From: Achromobacter spanius
Lineage (GTDB): Bacteria > Pseudomonadota > Gammaproteobacteria > Burkholderiales > Burkholderiaceae_B
Assembly (NCBI RefSeq): GCF_003994415.1
Contig: NZ_CP034689.1
Span: 2,418,001-2,482,000, forward strand
DNA: 64,000 nt
Direction of reading: 5' to 3'
The first letter of the stretch is position 1. The number at the start of each line of letters is the position of its first letter. The translations under genes and the position numbers were made by a program. A model generated the notes under the pieces. The model had not been told where the DNA came from. It worked only from the letters and a program-made list of their open reading frames with translations, and searched no databases. Positions 34,323 through 42,784 of the stretch are shown in pieces.

Positions 34323-35276
34323 ATGGACCCCAAGGCAAACCACAATGCGGCCCCTCAACCGGGCGGCGACACCGCCACTGCCCGCTACGCCTCGGTCTTT
34401 CGGCCGGGCCTGTTTGACGGCAAGACCCTGGTGGTGACGGGCGGCGGCAGCGGCTTGGGCCGTTGCACCGCGCACGAGCTTGCGTCGTTGGGCGCGAACC
34501 TGGCGCTGGTGGGGCGCAAGCCGGAAAAGCTGGAAGCGGCAAGCGCGGAAATCGTGCGCATCTATCCGGAAGCAGCAGGGCGCATCAGCCTGCACGCCTG
34601 CGATATCCGCGACGAAGCCGGCGTGCGCGGCACGGTGGCCGATGTGCTGGCGCGCCATGGCGCCGTCGACGGTCTGTTCAATTGCGCGGGCGGGCAGTTT
34701 CCCGCGCCGTTGGACCGCATCAGCTTGAATGGCTGGAACGCCGTGGTGCAAAACAATCTGCACGGCACCTTCCTGATGGCGCGCGAGGTCTACACGCAGC
34801 ATATGCGCCAGCACGGCGGGGCCATCGTGAACATGCTGGCCGACATCTGGGGCGGCATGCCGGGCATGGGGCATTCGGGCGCGGCGCGCGCCGGCGTGTG
34901 GAACCTGACCGAAACCGCGGCCTGCGAATGGGCGCATGCGGGTGTGCGGGTGAACGCGGTGGCGCCCGGTTGGATCGCGTCCAGCGGCATGGACAGTTAC
35001 GACGACAACTACCGCGCGGTGCTGCGCGAATTGAAAACCAAGGTGCCGCTGCAACGCTTCGGCACCGAGGCCGAGCTGGCGGCGGCGGTGGTGTTCCTGC
35101 TGTCGCCCGCGTCCGCCTTCATCAACGGCTCGGTCATTCGCGTGGACGGCGGCGTGCCTAACGCCCGCCATTCCTGGACCTTGCAACCGGCCGAACGCGG
35201 CGAGGTCTACAACGGCTTTCCTCAGTACGTGCCGCCATCCTTGTTTGCGGAACCGTCCGATTCTTCCGCGGCCTGA
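34323..35276 (+). CDS. SDR-family oxidoreductase with altered catalytic residues
   Basis: A protein of 317 residues with the NADPH-binding TGGGSGLG (residues 39-46), FNCAGG near residue 120 and the AVAPGWI segment. The usual Tyr-x3-Lys catalytic pair is replaced by GHSGAARAG, giving Ser185 and Arg189 at the expected positions. This resembles dienoyl-CoA reductase-like and AtuG-like SDRs, which lack the tyrosine. It may reduce or oxidise an acyl-CoA or terpenoid intermediate. GGAG precedes the start. The last 55 bases overlap the convergent TetR gene. Confidence 0.82.
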   Translation: MDPKANHNAAPQPGGDTATARYASVFRPGLFDGKTLVVTGGGSGLGRCTAHELASLGANLALVGRKPEKLEAASAEIVRIYPEAAGRISLHACDIRDEAGVRGTVADVLARHGAVDGLFNCAGGQFPAPLDRISLNGWNAVVQNNLHGTFLMAREVYTQHMRQHGGAIVNMLADIWGGMPGMGHSGAARAGVWNLTETAACEWAHAGVRVNAVAPGWIASSGMDSYDDNYRAVLRELKTKVPLQRFGTEAELAAAVVFLLSPASAFINGSVIRVDGGVPNARHSWTLQPAERGEVYNGFPQYVPPSLFAEPSDSSAA

Positions 35277-35965
35277 AGCCGATGCAGCGCGTCGCGCACT
35301 TCGCCGCGAAAGCGGGCCAGCGCCAGCGCATGCTGGCGCGGGGGTTGCAAGGCCTGCCACAAAAAGCCGACCAGTTGCTCGGCAGTGACGGCCACGTCCA
35401 CGCGCGCGCCACGCAGAATGGCGTCCCACAGCACGTGCTCCATCGGCCCGTACACGGTAGAACGCAGCAGACGCAACGGCATGTCTTGCCGGATGTCGCC
35501 ATCCGCTTGCCCCTGGGCCAGAATACGCATCAGCGGCGCGGTATAGCGGCGCTGCAAACCGGCGTAGATCTCACCGAAATCGTCGTTGCGCGCACGGCCT
35601 TCCGACAGGATGAACGCACACAGCCCCGGCCCTTCGGCCAGCAGATGCCGCAAGTGTGTATGCACCAGATAGTGCAATTGCGCACGCGCGCCCTGCACAT
35701 GCGGCAGGTTGTCTTCCACTTTGGCGATGATTTCGTCATACCAATCGCTGATCACCCGCACGCACAGTTCCCGCTTGCCGCCGAAGTACGTAAAGATGGT
35801 GGCTTCGGACACGCCCAGCCGCTGGGCAATCTCGGTGGTCGTGGCGGCCTGGAACCCGGCTTCGGAAAAGACCTGGCGGGCCATGTGCAGAATGTCGCGG
35901 ATGCGTTGCTCGGACTTGGCGCTGGCCGGCGGGCGGCGGGTCGGGACGACGGGGGTTTTTTCCAT
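35222..35965 (-). CDS. TetR/AcrR-family transcriptional regulator
   Basis: A protein of 247 residues with an N-terminal TetR helix-turn-helix (TEIAQRLGVSEATIFTYFGGKRELC) and a ligand-binding helical domain. It is divergent from the acyl-CoA synthetase gene, and their 105-base spacer holds a CCAGGG...CCCTGG inverted repeat. It is likely to repress the surrounding hydratase, SDR and synthetase genes until an acyl-CoA accumulates. Its C-terminal 18 codons overlap the SDR 3' end on the other strand. Confidence 0.88.
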   Translation of the reverse strand: MEKTPVVPTRRPPASAKSEQRIRDILHMARQVFSEAGFQAATTTEIAQRLGVSEATIFTYFGGKRELCVRVISDWYDEIIAKVEDNLPHVQGARAQLHYLVHTHLRHLLAEGPGLCAFILSEGRARNDDFGEIYAGLQRRYTAPLMRILAQGQADGDIRQDMPLRLLRSTVYGPMEHVLWDAILRGARVDVAVTAEQLVGFLWQALQPPRQHALALARFRGEVRDALHRLQAAEESDGSANKDGGTY

Positions 35966-36006
35966 GCGGACGGCAACAGGGCGGTGGGGCGGAGCTTATT
36001 ATTGAG

Positions 36007-36036
36007 CCAGGGTCAAGCAAGTTGAGCAAGCCCTGG
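36007..36036. promoter_or_regulatory. Inverted repeat CCAGGG...CCCTGG, candidate TetR operator
   Basis: Two 6-bp arms at 36007-36012 and 36031-36036 flank a segment containing TTGAGC. It lies between the divergent TetR and acyl-CoA synthetase genes, about 40 bases from each start. Confidence 0.35.
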
Positions 36037-36070
36037 ATGATCCATACATAACAACATCAGAGACAAAACC

Positions 36071-37693
36071 ATGCTGTCCCGAGCCGAATCCTACAAGCAG
36101 CTTGTGTCCCAATTCCAATGGCAGGTGCCGGAATTCTTCAACATTGGCGTGGACGCTTGCGACAAATGGGCCGACGGCAGCGGCCGCCTGGCCCTGATCT
36201 TCGAAAAAAGCGACGGCGCGCAAACGCGCTATTCGTTCGACGACATCAAGGCGCAATCCAACCGCCTGGCGCATAGCCTGACACGCCACGGCGTAGCGCG
36301 CGGCGACCGCGTGGCCGTGTACCTGCCGCAAGCGCCTGAAACCGCGGTCACGCATATTGCGGTCTACAAGATGGGTGCGGTGGCGGTGCCGCTGTTCACG
36401 CTGTTCGGCGTGGACGCCATCCAGTTCCGCCTGGCCAACAGCGGCGCGGTGGCGCTGGTGACGGACACCGAAGGCTGCCGAAAACTGCGCGAGATACGCG
36501 CCAGCCTGCCGGACTTGAAGGTCGTGTATTGCATCGATGGCGACGGCGAGGAGGGCACTGTGCCGTTTCACGCGGTCTTGGCAGAAGAGTCGGACGACTA
36601 CACGCCGGTGAACACCGCCGCCGACGACCCCGCCGTGATCATCTACACGTCGGGGACCACGGGCAAGCCCAAGGGCGCGCTGCACGCGCACCGCGTCCTG
36701 CTGGGCCACCTGCCGGGCGTGGAGATGTCGCACGAATTCTTTCCCGAAAATGCCGCCCTGATGTGGACGCCCGCCGACTGGGCCTGGATCGGCGGCCTGC
36801 TGGACGTGTTGCTGCCGGCCTGGCACCACGGCGTGCCGGTGCTGGCCCGGCGCTTTGAAAAATTCGACGGCACGTCGGCGTTGGAATTGATGGCGCGCCA
36901 CGGCGTCACCCACACCTTCCTGCCGCCCACCGCGCTGAAGATGATGCGCGGCTCGGCCTACCCGGAAGGCGCCGGCCCGCTGGCGCTGCGCTCGGTGGCC
37001 AGCGGTGGCGAATCTCTGGGCGCCGAACTGATCGACTGGGGCCGCCGCGTGCTGGGGGTGACCATCAACGAGTTCTACGGCCAGACCGAATGCAACATGC
37101 TGGTGTCGTCGTGCTCGTCACTGTTCGACCCGGAAATCGGGTCGATCGGCCGCGCGGCGCCGGGGCATCGCGTGTTTATTGTGGATGACCAGGGCGTTGA
37201 AGTGGCCGATGGACAAGAGGGCAACATCGGCGTACTGCGGCCCGACCCCGTCATGTTCCTGGGCTACTGGAACAACCCCGACGCCACCGCCGAGAAATTC
37301 GTGGGCGACACCCTGCTGACCGGCGACCTGGGCGTGCGCGATGCGCGCGGCTTCATCCGCTTCGTGGGCCGCAACGACGACGTCATCACCAGCGCCGGCT
37401 ACCGCATCGGCCCCGCGCCCATCGAGGACTGCCTGATCGGCCACCCGGCCGTGCGCATGGCCGCGGTGGTGGGCGTGCCCGACGAACAACGCACCGAAAT
37501 CGTCATGGCGTATGTGGTGCTGAACGATGGCTTCGACGGCGACGAGGCCTTGGTCAAGGCCTTGCAGGCGCATGTGCGCACCCGCCTGGCCGCGCACGAA
37601 TACCCGCGCGCCATTCGCTTTGTAACCAGTTTGCCAACCACCGCCACCGGCAAGATCATCCGTCGAGAGTTGCGCGACGGCAGCTACCGTTGA
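36071..37693 (+). CDS. Acyl-CoA synthetase (AMP-forming, medium-chain/AtuH-like)
   Basis: A protein of 540 residues with ANL signatures: IIYTSGTTGKPKG near residue 195, the WTPADWAWIGG segment characteristic of medium-chain synthetases, INEFYGQTECN, TGDLGVRD and the C-terminal lysine region LPTTATGKIIRREL. It activates a carboxylic acid to its CoA ester. With the hydratase, SDR and TetR genes it forms a catabolic island resembling part of citronellol/leucine pathways. The chain length or branching of its substrate cannot be read from the sequence. Confidence 0.9.
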   Translation: MLSRAESYKQLVSQFQWQVPEFFNIGVDACDKWADGSGRLALIFEKSDGAQTRYSFDDIKAQSNRLAHSLTRHGVARGDRVAVYLPQAPETAVTHIAVYKMGAVAVPLFTLFGVDAIQFRLANSGAVALVTDTEGCRKLREIRASLPDLKVVYCIDGDGEEGTVPFHAVLAEESDDYTPVNTAADDPAVIIYTSGTTGKPKGALHAHRVLLGHLPGVEMSHEFFPENAALMWTPADWAWIGGLLDVLLPAWHHGVPVLARRFEKFDGTSALELMARHGVTHTFLPPTALKMMRGSAYPEGAGPLALRSVASGGESLGAELIDWGRRVLGVTINEFYGQTECNMLVSSCSSLFDPEIGSIGRAAPGHRVFIVDDQGVEVADGQEGNIGVLRPDPVMFLGYWNNPDATAEKFVGDTLLTGDLGVRDARGFIRFVGRNDDVITSAGYRIGPAPIEDCLIGHPAVRMAAVVGVPDEQRTEIVMAYVVLNDGFDGDEALVKALQAHVRTRLAAHEYPRAIRFVTSLPTTATGKIIRRELRDGSYR

Positions 37694-37733
37694 GCTCGTC
37701 TCAACCCGTGACAATCTCGTCCATGTGGATGGG

Positions 37734-37764
37734 TTGACGGGTTGCCCGGCGCTGCAAGTATGAT
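37734..37764 (+). promoter_or_regulatory. Putative pckG promoter
   Basis: A -35 TTGACG (37734-37739) and a -10 TATGAT (37759-37764) are 19 bases apart, slightly long. Transcription would begin near 37771, just before a strong hairpin. The -35 box lies within the right arm of a CAACCCGT/ACGGGTTG inverted repeat (37702-37709, 37737-37744). Confidence 0.5.
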
Positions 37765-37776
37765 GGCGCAAATTAC

Positions 37777-37804
37777 ATACGGCCCCACGCAATCGGGGCC
37801 GTAT
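37777..37804 (+). promoter_or_regulatory. Perfect 10-bp hairpin in the pckG leader
   Basis: ATACGGCCCC and GGGGCCGTAT pair perfectly around an 8-base loop. No uridine run follows (the next bases are CACCATTTG), so it is not a standard terminator. It lies between the predicted transcription start and the pckG ribosome binding site and could stabilise the mRNA or regulate it. It might instead be the 3' stem of the synthetase transcript. Confidence 0.6.
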
Positions 37805-37836
37805 CACCATTTGTCTAAAGCATGGAGATAGCCCCA

Positions 37837-39693
37837 ATGAATAAGCCATTGGATGGGGGTTTGGCTGCGTTGAACGTGCCTGCCTACGTCAAGCATCGCG
37901 GCCTGATCGACTGGGTAGCCAGTTTTGTTGCGCTGGCCAAACCGGATCACGTCGTATGGTGCGACGGCTCGCAAGAAGAATACGACCGCCTGTGCGAACA
38001 AATGGTCCAGGCCGGCACGATGCGCAGGCTCAACCCCGCCAAGCGGCCCAATTCCTTCCTGGCCTGCTCGGACCCGTCCGACGTGGCGCGCGTGGAAGAC
38101 CGTACCTTCATCTGTTCCGACCGGCCCGAAGACGCCGGCCCCACCAACAACTGGGCCGATCCGGCCGAGATGCGCGATACGCTCAACGGCCTGTTCGACG
38201 GCGCCATGCGTGGCCGCACGCTGTACGTGGTGCCGTTCTCGATGGGCCCGTTGGGTTCGGACATCGCCCACATCGGCGTCGAACTGTCCGACAGCCCCTA
38301 CGTGGCCGTGAACATGCGCATCATGACGCGCATGGGCAAGCAGGTGTACGACGTGCTGGGCACCGATGGCGACTTCGTTCCCTGTGTGCATTCCGTGGGC
38401 AAGCCGCTGGCGGCGGGCGAGGCCGACGTGGCCTGGCCGTGCAACCCCACCAAGTACATCGTGCACTTCCCCAAGAGCCGCGAAATCTGGAGCTTCGGTT
38501 CCGGCTATGGCGGCAATGCGCTGCTGGGCAAGAAATGCTTCGCCTTGCGTATTGCGTCCACCATGGGGCGCGACCAGGGCTGGCTGGCCGAACACATGCT
38601 GATCCTGGGCGTGACCTCGCCCAAGGGCCGCAAGTACCACGTGGCCGCGGCGTTCCCCTCGGCCTGCGGCAAGACCAACTTCGCCATGCTGATTCCGCCG
38701 CAAGGCATGGACGGCTGGAAGGTCACCACCATCGGCGACGACATCGCCTGGATCAAGCCCGGCCCCGACGGCCGCCTGCACGCCATCAATCCGGAAGCCG
38801 GCTATTTCGGCGTGGCTCCGGGCACCAGCGAGCAGACCAACTTCAACGCCATGGCCACCTTGAAGGCCAACGTCATCTTCACCAACGTGGCGCTGACCGA
38901 TGATGGCGACGTCTGGTGGGAAGGCATGACCGACACGCCGCCCGCGCACCTGATCGACTGGCAGGGCCAGGACTGGACGCCCGCCATCGCCCGCGAAACC
39001 GGGCGCAAGGCCGCGCACCCGAATGCGCGCTTCACCGCGCCGGCCGCGCAATGCCCGTCCATCGACCCCGAATGGGAAAACCCCAAGGGCGTGGTCATCG
39101 ACGCCTTCATCTTCGGCGGCCGCCGCTCCACCACCGTGCCGCTGGTGACCGAAGCGCGCAACTGGGTCGAAGGCGTGTACATGGCCGCCACCATGGGGTC
39201 GGAAACCACCGCCGCCGCCGTGGGGCAGCAGGGCGTGGTGCGCCGCGACCCCTTCGCCATGCTGCCGTTCTGCGGCTACAACATGAGCGACTACTTCAAC
39301 CACTGGCTCAAGCTGGGCAAGCAACTGGAAGCCACCGGCGCCACCTTGCCGCGCATCTACTGCGTGAACTGGTTCCGCAAGGGTCCCGACGGCAAGTTCG
39401 TCTGGCCGGGCTTTGGTGAAAACATGCGCGTGCTGCGCTGGATGCTGGGCCGCATCGACGGCGAATCCAAGGGCGTGGACCAAGTGTTTGGCGTATCGCC
39501 CAGCTACCAGGACATCGACTGGACCGGCCTGGAGTTCACGCCGGACAAATTCGAACAGGTCATGTCGGTGGACGCGGACGCCTGGCGCGATGAACTGGCG
39601 CTGCACCATGAATTGTTCGGCCAGTTGTCGCAAGGCTTGCCCGAAGACCTGCCGGCTACCAAGACCAAGATTGAAGGGCGCCTGGCCGCCTGA
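37837..39693 (+). CDS. pckG: Phosphoenolpyruvate carboxykinase (GTP)
   Basis: A protein of 618 residues, the normal length for the GTP-dependent class. The kinase motif [13 protein letters not shown] lies near residue 275 and is followed by TIGDDIAWI. The substrate and metal-binding segments and the [12 protein letters not shown] region are present. It converts oxaloacetate and GTP to PEP in gluconeogenesis. I prefer ATG 37837, with GGAG nine bases upstream, over the in-frame ATG at 37822. It stands alone between its own leader hairpin and a clear terminator. Confidence 0.93.
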   Translation: MNKPLDGGLAALNVPAYVKHRGLIDWVASFVALAKPDHVVWCDGSQEEYDRLCEQMVQAGTMRRLNPAKRPNSFLACSDPSDVARVEDRTFICSDRPEDAGPTNNWADPAEMRDTLNGLFDGAMRGRTLYVVPFSMGPLGSDIAHIGVELSDSPYVAVNMRIMTRMGKQVYDVLGTDGDFVPCVHSVGKPLAAGEADVAWPCNPTKYIVHFPKSREIWSFGSGYGGNALLGKKCFALRIASTMGRDQGWLAEHMLILGVTSPKGRKYHVAAAFPSACGKTNFAMLIPPQGMDGWKVTTIGDDIAWIKPGPDGRLHAINPEAGYFGVAPGTSEQTNFNAMATLKANVIFTNVALTDDGDVWWEGMTDTPPAHLIDWQGQDWTPAIARETGRKAAHPNARFTAPAAQCPSIDPEWENPKGVVIDAFIFGGRRSTTVPLVTEARNWVEGVYMAATMGSETTAAAVGQQGVVRRDPFAMLPFCGYNMSDYFNHWLKLGKQLEATGATLPRIYCVNWFRKGPDGKFVWPGFGENMRVLRWMLGRIDGESKGVDQVFGVSPSYQDIDWTGLEFTPDKFEQVMSVDADAWRDELALHHELFGQLSQGLPEDLPATKTKIEGRLAA

Positions 39694-39711
39694 GCGCTGA
39701 TTTGGTCCGAT

Positions 39712-39750
39712 AAGCCCGCGTGCTCTGTAGGCGCGCGGGCTTTTCTATTT
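39712..39750 (+). terminator. Rho-independent terminator after pckG
   Basis: AAGCCCGCG and CGCGGGCTT form a perfect 9-bp stem around a 13-base loop, followed by a T-rich TTTTCTATTT. It starts 19 bases after the pckG stop. Confidence 0.85.
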
Positions 39751-39792
39751 CATGATGGCGCTCTTGACTCGGCTAACTGAGGAGTTGTCGTC

Positions 39793-40371
39793 GTGGCGAA
39801 ATGGAATCTGGACCAAATCGGGAGCGAATCGTGGGGCGAATCCTGGGGCCGGCCGCAGGCCGAACCGCGCGGGGCGGCGTTGCATCGCCGTGGCCAGGAT
39901 GGCGACCTGCAACTGGCCGTGGTCCGCGACATGGAGTCCTTCCTGCTGGAGCTGGACATCGGCTTTGCCTTCATTGCCCGGCAGAAGCGCATTCCCGCTG
40001 ACGGCGATGACGGCTGCCTGGACCTGCTGTTCTACCACCGCAAGCTAGGCCGGCTGGTGGCGTTTGATTTGAAGGTGGATGAATTCAGGGTGGCCTACAA
40101 AGGGCAGATGGAACGCCACCTGCATTGGCTGAACAATTTCGAACGCCAGCCCGATGAAGCCGCGCCCTTGGGCATCATTGTCTGCGCGGGCAAGCAGACC
40201 GAGCAGATTGAATTGCTGGAACTGGACAAAGACGGCATACGCGTGGCGCAATACCTGGCCGACTTGCCGCCACGCGCGGTGCTGGCGCAACGGCTGCAAC
40301 AGGCGGCCAGGCGGGCGCGTTCGCGGATCGAGCAGCGCGCAATGCACGAACGAGGCACAATCCATCCATGA
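39793..40371 (+). CDS. Standalone YhcG/DUF1016-type PDDEXK nuclease domain protein
   Basis: A protein of 192 residues that aligns by eye with the C-terminal PDDEXK domain of YhcG (FLLELDIGFAFIARQKRI, LDLLFYHRKLGRLVAFDLKVDEF, GQMERHLHWLN). The N-terminal DUF1016 domain is missing, while full-length relatives exceed 330 residues. The gene looks intact: GTG 39793 has GAGGAG eight bases upstream, and it follows the pckG terminator closely. Catalytic acidic residues are likely in LDLLFY and FDLK. Its stop overlaps the methyltransferase start as ATGA. Target and role are unknown. Confidence 0.78.
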   Translation: MAKWNLDQIGSESWGESWGRPQAEPRGAALHRRGQDGDLQLAVVRDMESFLLELDIGFAFIARQKRIPADGDDGCLDLLFYHRKLGRLVAFDLKVDEFRVAYKGQMERHLHWLNNFERQPDEAAPLGIIVCAGKQTEQIELLELDKDGIRVAQYLADLPPRAVLAQRLQQAARRARSRIEQRAMHERGTIHP

Positions 40372-40997
40372 AACTCGACCCGGAAGACCTGGCCAAGATC
40401 ACTGCTTTGACCTTGGCGAATTATGAAGAGAATGCGGCGGCCTTCGAGGCCGGCACCCGCGCGCATGACGTCAGCCAGAACGTGGCCGCCTTATTGCGTC
40501 ACATCCAGGGGGCACCTCCCTTCGACCTGCTGGACCTGGGTTGCGGCCCCGGCCGCGACTTGAAGACGTTCGCGGCGCTGGGCCATCGGCCGGTGGGGCT
40601 GGACGGCACGCCCAGCTTTGTCGAGATGGCGCGCGCCGCCTCTGGCTGCGAGGTCTGGCACCAGGACTTCCTGCAACTGTCCCTACCGCCGGAGCGCTTT
40701 GACGGTGTGTTTGCCAACGCCGTGCTGTTCCATGTACCCGGCCAGGAATTGCCGCGCGTGTTGCGCGACCTTTGGGCCACGTTGCGCCCGGGCGGCGTGC
40801 TGTTCTGCTCCAATCCGCGAGGCGGCAACCAGGAAGGCTGGAATCGCGGGCGCTACGGCGCTTACCACGATCTGGACGGCTGGCGTTCGCTGATGACGCA
40901 GGCTGGCTTTGACGAGCTTGAACACTATTACCGGCCTGACGGCCTGCCACGCGAACAACAGCCGTGGCTGGCGAGCGTGTGGCGGCGAGTCGGCTAG
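40368..40997 (+). CDS. Class I SAM-dependent methyltransferase
   Basis: A protein of 209 residues with the SAM-binding motif LLDLGCGPGRDLKTF near residue 57 and a methyltransf_11-like core (FDGVFANAVLFHVP, LRPGGVLFCSNPRG). There is no NPPY or DPPY motif, so it is not a typical adenine or cytosine DNA methylase. Small-molecule or protein targets are more likely. The ATG overlaps the nuclease gene stop as ATGA, so the two are translated together, which makes their joint function interesting. Confidence 0.86.
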   Translation: MKLDPEDLAKITALTLANYEENAAAFEAGTRAHDVSQNVAALLRHIQGAPPFDLLDLGCGPGRDLKTFAALGHRPVGLDGTPSFVEMARAASGCEVWHQDFLQLSLPPERFDGVFANAVLFHVPGQELPRVLRDLWATLRPGGVLFCSNPRGGNQEGWNRGRYGAYHDLDGWRSLMTQAGFDELEHYYRPDGLPREQQPWLASVWRRVG

Positions 40998-41033
40998 AGG
41001 GCAGGGCGAGCGGGCGCTTCAACCCCAATACCG

Positions 41034-41903
41034 TCAGTGCATCTGCCCGTAGCGGCCGGCGTTGAAGTCCTGGATGGCTTCGATGATTTCGGCTTGCGTG
41101 TTCATCACGAAGGGGCCGTAACCCACCACCGGTTCGCTGATCGGCTCGCCGCTCAATACCAGGAACACCGCGTCGTTGTTGGCTTCGACGGTGATGTCTT
41201 CGCCATCCTGGGAGAACAGCGCCAACTGCGCATCGCGCGCTACCGACTCGCCATTGATCAGCACCGTGCCGCGCAGCATCACCAGCATGCTGTTGCGGCC
41301 CGCCTCGATCGGAAAGCTTGCCGACTTGCCGGCATTCAGGCGCACGTCCCACACGTCCATGGGCGTAAAGGTGCGTGCTGGGCCGGCCAAGCCCGCGAAG
41401 TGGCCCGCGATCACCCGCACACTGCCGGCGCCATCGGGCAGGGCGGCGGTGGGAATGTCCGCGTTCAGAATGCTCTGGTAGCCCGCCGCCGCGGTCTTGT
41501 CCTTGGCCGGCAGGTTGACCCATAGCTGCACCATTTCCAGTTCACCGCCTGAACGCGTGAACGCCGGCGAGTGGAATTCTTCGTGCAGGATGCCCGACGC
41601 CGCCGTCATCCATTGCACGTCGCCGGGGCCGATGACGCCGCCGTTGCCGGTGGAGTCGCGATGCTCGACTTCGCCGCTGTAGACGATGGTGACGGTTTCA
41701 AAGCCGCGATGAGGGTGCTGGCCCACGCCGCGCGGGTGCTCGGCCGGCTCGAACCTGGCCGGGCCGGCGTAATCCAGCAGCAAAAAGGGGCTGACATTCT
41801 TGATCTTGTCGTTGTCGTGATACGAGAACATCGAGCGCACGGGGAACCCGTCGCCCACCCAGTGGGGGCGCGGAGCAGCGTGCAGGCCGAGGATCTTCTT
41901 CAT
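41034..41903 (-). CDS. Pirin family protein
   Basis: A protein of 289 residues of the bicupin pirin family. The N-terminal cupin has HPHRGFETVTIVYSGEVEHRDS and a later EEFHSP, which supply the metal-binding histidines and glutamate. Some bacterial pirins act as quercetin dioxygenases and others as redox-linked regulators. The residues for metal binding are intact, so an enzyme is possible. It converges with the methyltransferase gene. A short GC hairpin (41924-41940) lies just upstream of its start. Confidence 0.88.
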   Translation of the reverse strand: MKKILGLHAAPRPHWVGDGFPVRSMFSYHDNDKIKNVSPFLLLDYAGPARFEPAEHPRGVGQHPHRGFETVTIVYSGEVEHRDSTGNGGVIGPGDVQWMTAASGILHEEFHSPAFTRSGGELEMVQLWVNLPAKDKTAAAGYQSILNADIPTAALPDGAGSVRVIAGHFAGLAGPARTFTPMDVWDVRLNAGKSASFPIEAGRNSMLVMLRGTVLINGESVARDAQLALFSQDGEDITVEANNDAVFLVLSGEPISEPVVGYGPFVMNTQAEIIEAIQDFNAGRYGQMH

Positions 41904-42205
41904 GGCATCTAATTCCTATTGCGCGGCCCCTTCGGGGCCGTTCGTCATGGGGGTAAAGATAGGGGCGGAACAAGGATTCAGTAGTACCGGATTCTGATAA
42001 GGACTGTTCCATGAATCGGACGATTACCGGCTCTGGCTGCCGGGGCGACCGAGTGCGGTGAGACCGCATTGATCCGGCTTCGATACGCCGTTGAACCTGC
42101 TTCCCACTTATCTTTTCTGGCCTGGATCACCAGCAGCGAGGCCGGGATTTTTAAGAATAATCCGAATTTTTGAGCCCGGCCCCCGGTCTGACGTATCCTG
42201 CCGCC
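41904..42205. other. Intergenic region of 302 bases without a gene
   Basis: It separates the divergent pirin and DNA glycosylase genes. It contains a 7-bp GC hairpin (CGGCCCC-TTC-GGGGCCG, 41924-41940), a small palindrome TGCGGT-GAG-ACCGCA (42054-42068) and an AT-rich segment at 42148-42174 that could hold the glycosylase promoter. I see no coding sequence or repeat family here. Confidence 0.6.
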
Positions 42206-42739
42206 ATGGAACACCGCGTTACGCTTGCGCCCGCCGGGCGCTCCGATCAGGTTTGGGGCTTTGCCCCGGTTGCCGCGCCCGATGCGCGGGTGCTGGTGCT
42301 GGGATCGATGCCCGGCGTGGCATCGCTTGAACAGGCCCGCTACTACGCCCATCCACGCAACGCCTTCTGGCCCATTGCGGCGCAAGTGCTGGGCTTTGAT
42401 CCGGGCCTGGACTATGCGCTGCGCTTGCAGGCCCTGAAGGCGGCGGGCGTCGCGCTATGGGACGTGCTGCATGCCTGCGAACGCCCCGGTAGCCTGGACG
42501 CCGACATCCGCCGCGACACGCTGGTGCCGAATGATTTTGCGTCGTTCCTGGACCGTCATCCGGACATTGCGCGCATCTGCTTCAACGGCGGCAAGGCCGC
42601 CGCGCTGTATCGCCGACACGTCCTGCCCACCCTGGCGCGGCCAATGGACTACCTTGACCTGCCATCCACCAGCCCGGCCCACGCCGCCGCCTCGTTCGAT
42701 GTGAAGCTCGCGGCGTGGCGGCGTGCATTGACGCTGTAG
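42206..42739 (+). CDS. DNA-deoxyinosine (hypoxanthine-DNA) glycosylase, UDG superfamily
   Basis: A protein of 177 residues with the UDG-superfamily opening LVLGSMPGVASLEQARYYAHPRNAFWPI and a later FNGGKAAALYRR. The terminal motif LPSTSPAHA is typical of the hypoxanthine-DNA glycosylase group. It removes deaminated adenine (hypoxanthine) from DNA. ATG 42206 fits the family start. A tandem repeat and terminator follow. Its location just before the anaerobic tetrathionate operon is probably incidental, although nitrosative stress does produce this lesion. Confidence 0.87.
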   Translation: MEHRVTLAPAGRSDQVWGFAPVAAPDARVLVLGSMPGVASLEQARYYAHPRNAFWPIAAQVLGFDPGLDYALRLQALKAAGVALWDVLHACERPGSLDADIRRDTLVPNDFASFLDRHPDIARICFNGGKAAALYRRHVLPTLARPMDYLDLPSTSPAHAAASFDVKLAAWRRALTL

Positions 42740-42784
42740 TGGCGAACGGCTAGCGCTGGGTTCACCCCCCCCGGTTCAGCCGCG

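Noticed and set aside
37822..37836. Upstream ATG as the pckG start
   Set aside because: The GGAG at 37824-37827 lies just inside that reading frame and serves the ATG at 37837 better. The extra five residues are not expected in the family.
37804..39633. Long minus-strand reading frame opposite pckG
   Set aside because: It is antisense to a full-length PEP carboxykinase with clear motifs. Its Ala/Gly/His/Arg composition is typical of frame shadows in GC-rich DNA.
40368..40997. DNA methyltransferase of a restriction-modification system
   Set aside because: It has the SAM-binding motif but lacks the catalytic NPPY/DPPY or cytosine PC motifs, so a classical restriction-modification pair with the nuclease is not supported.
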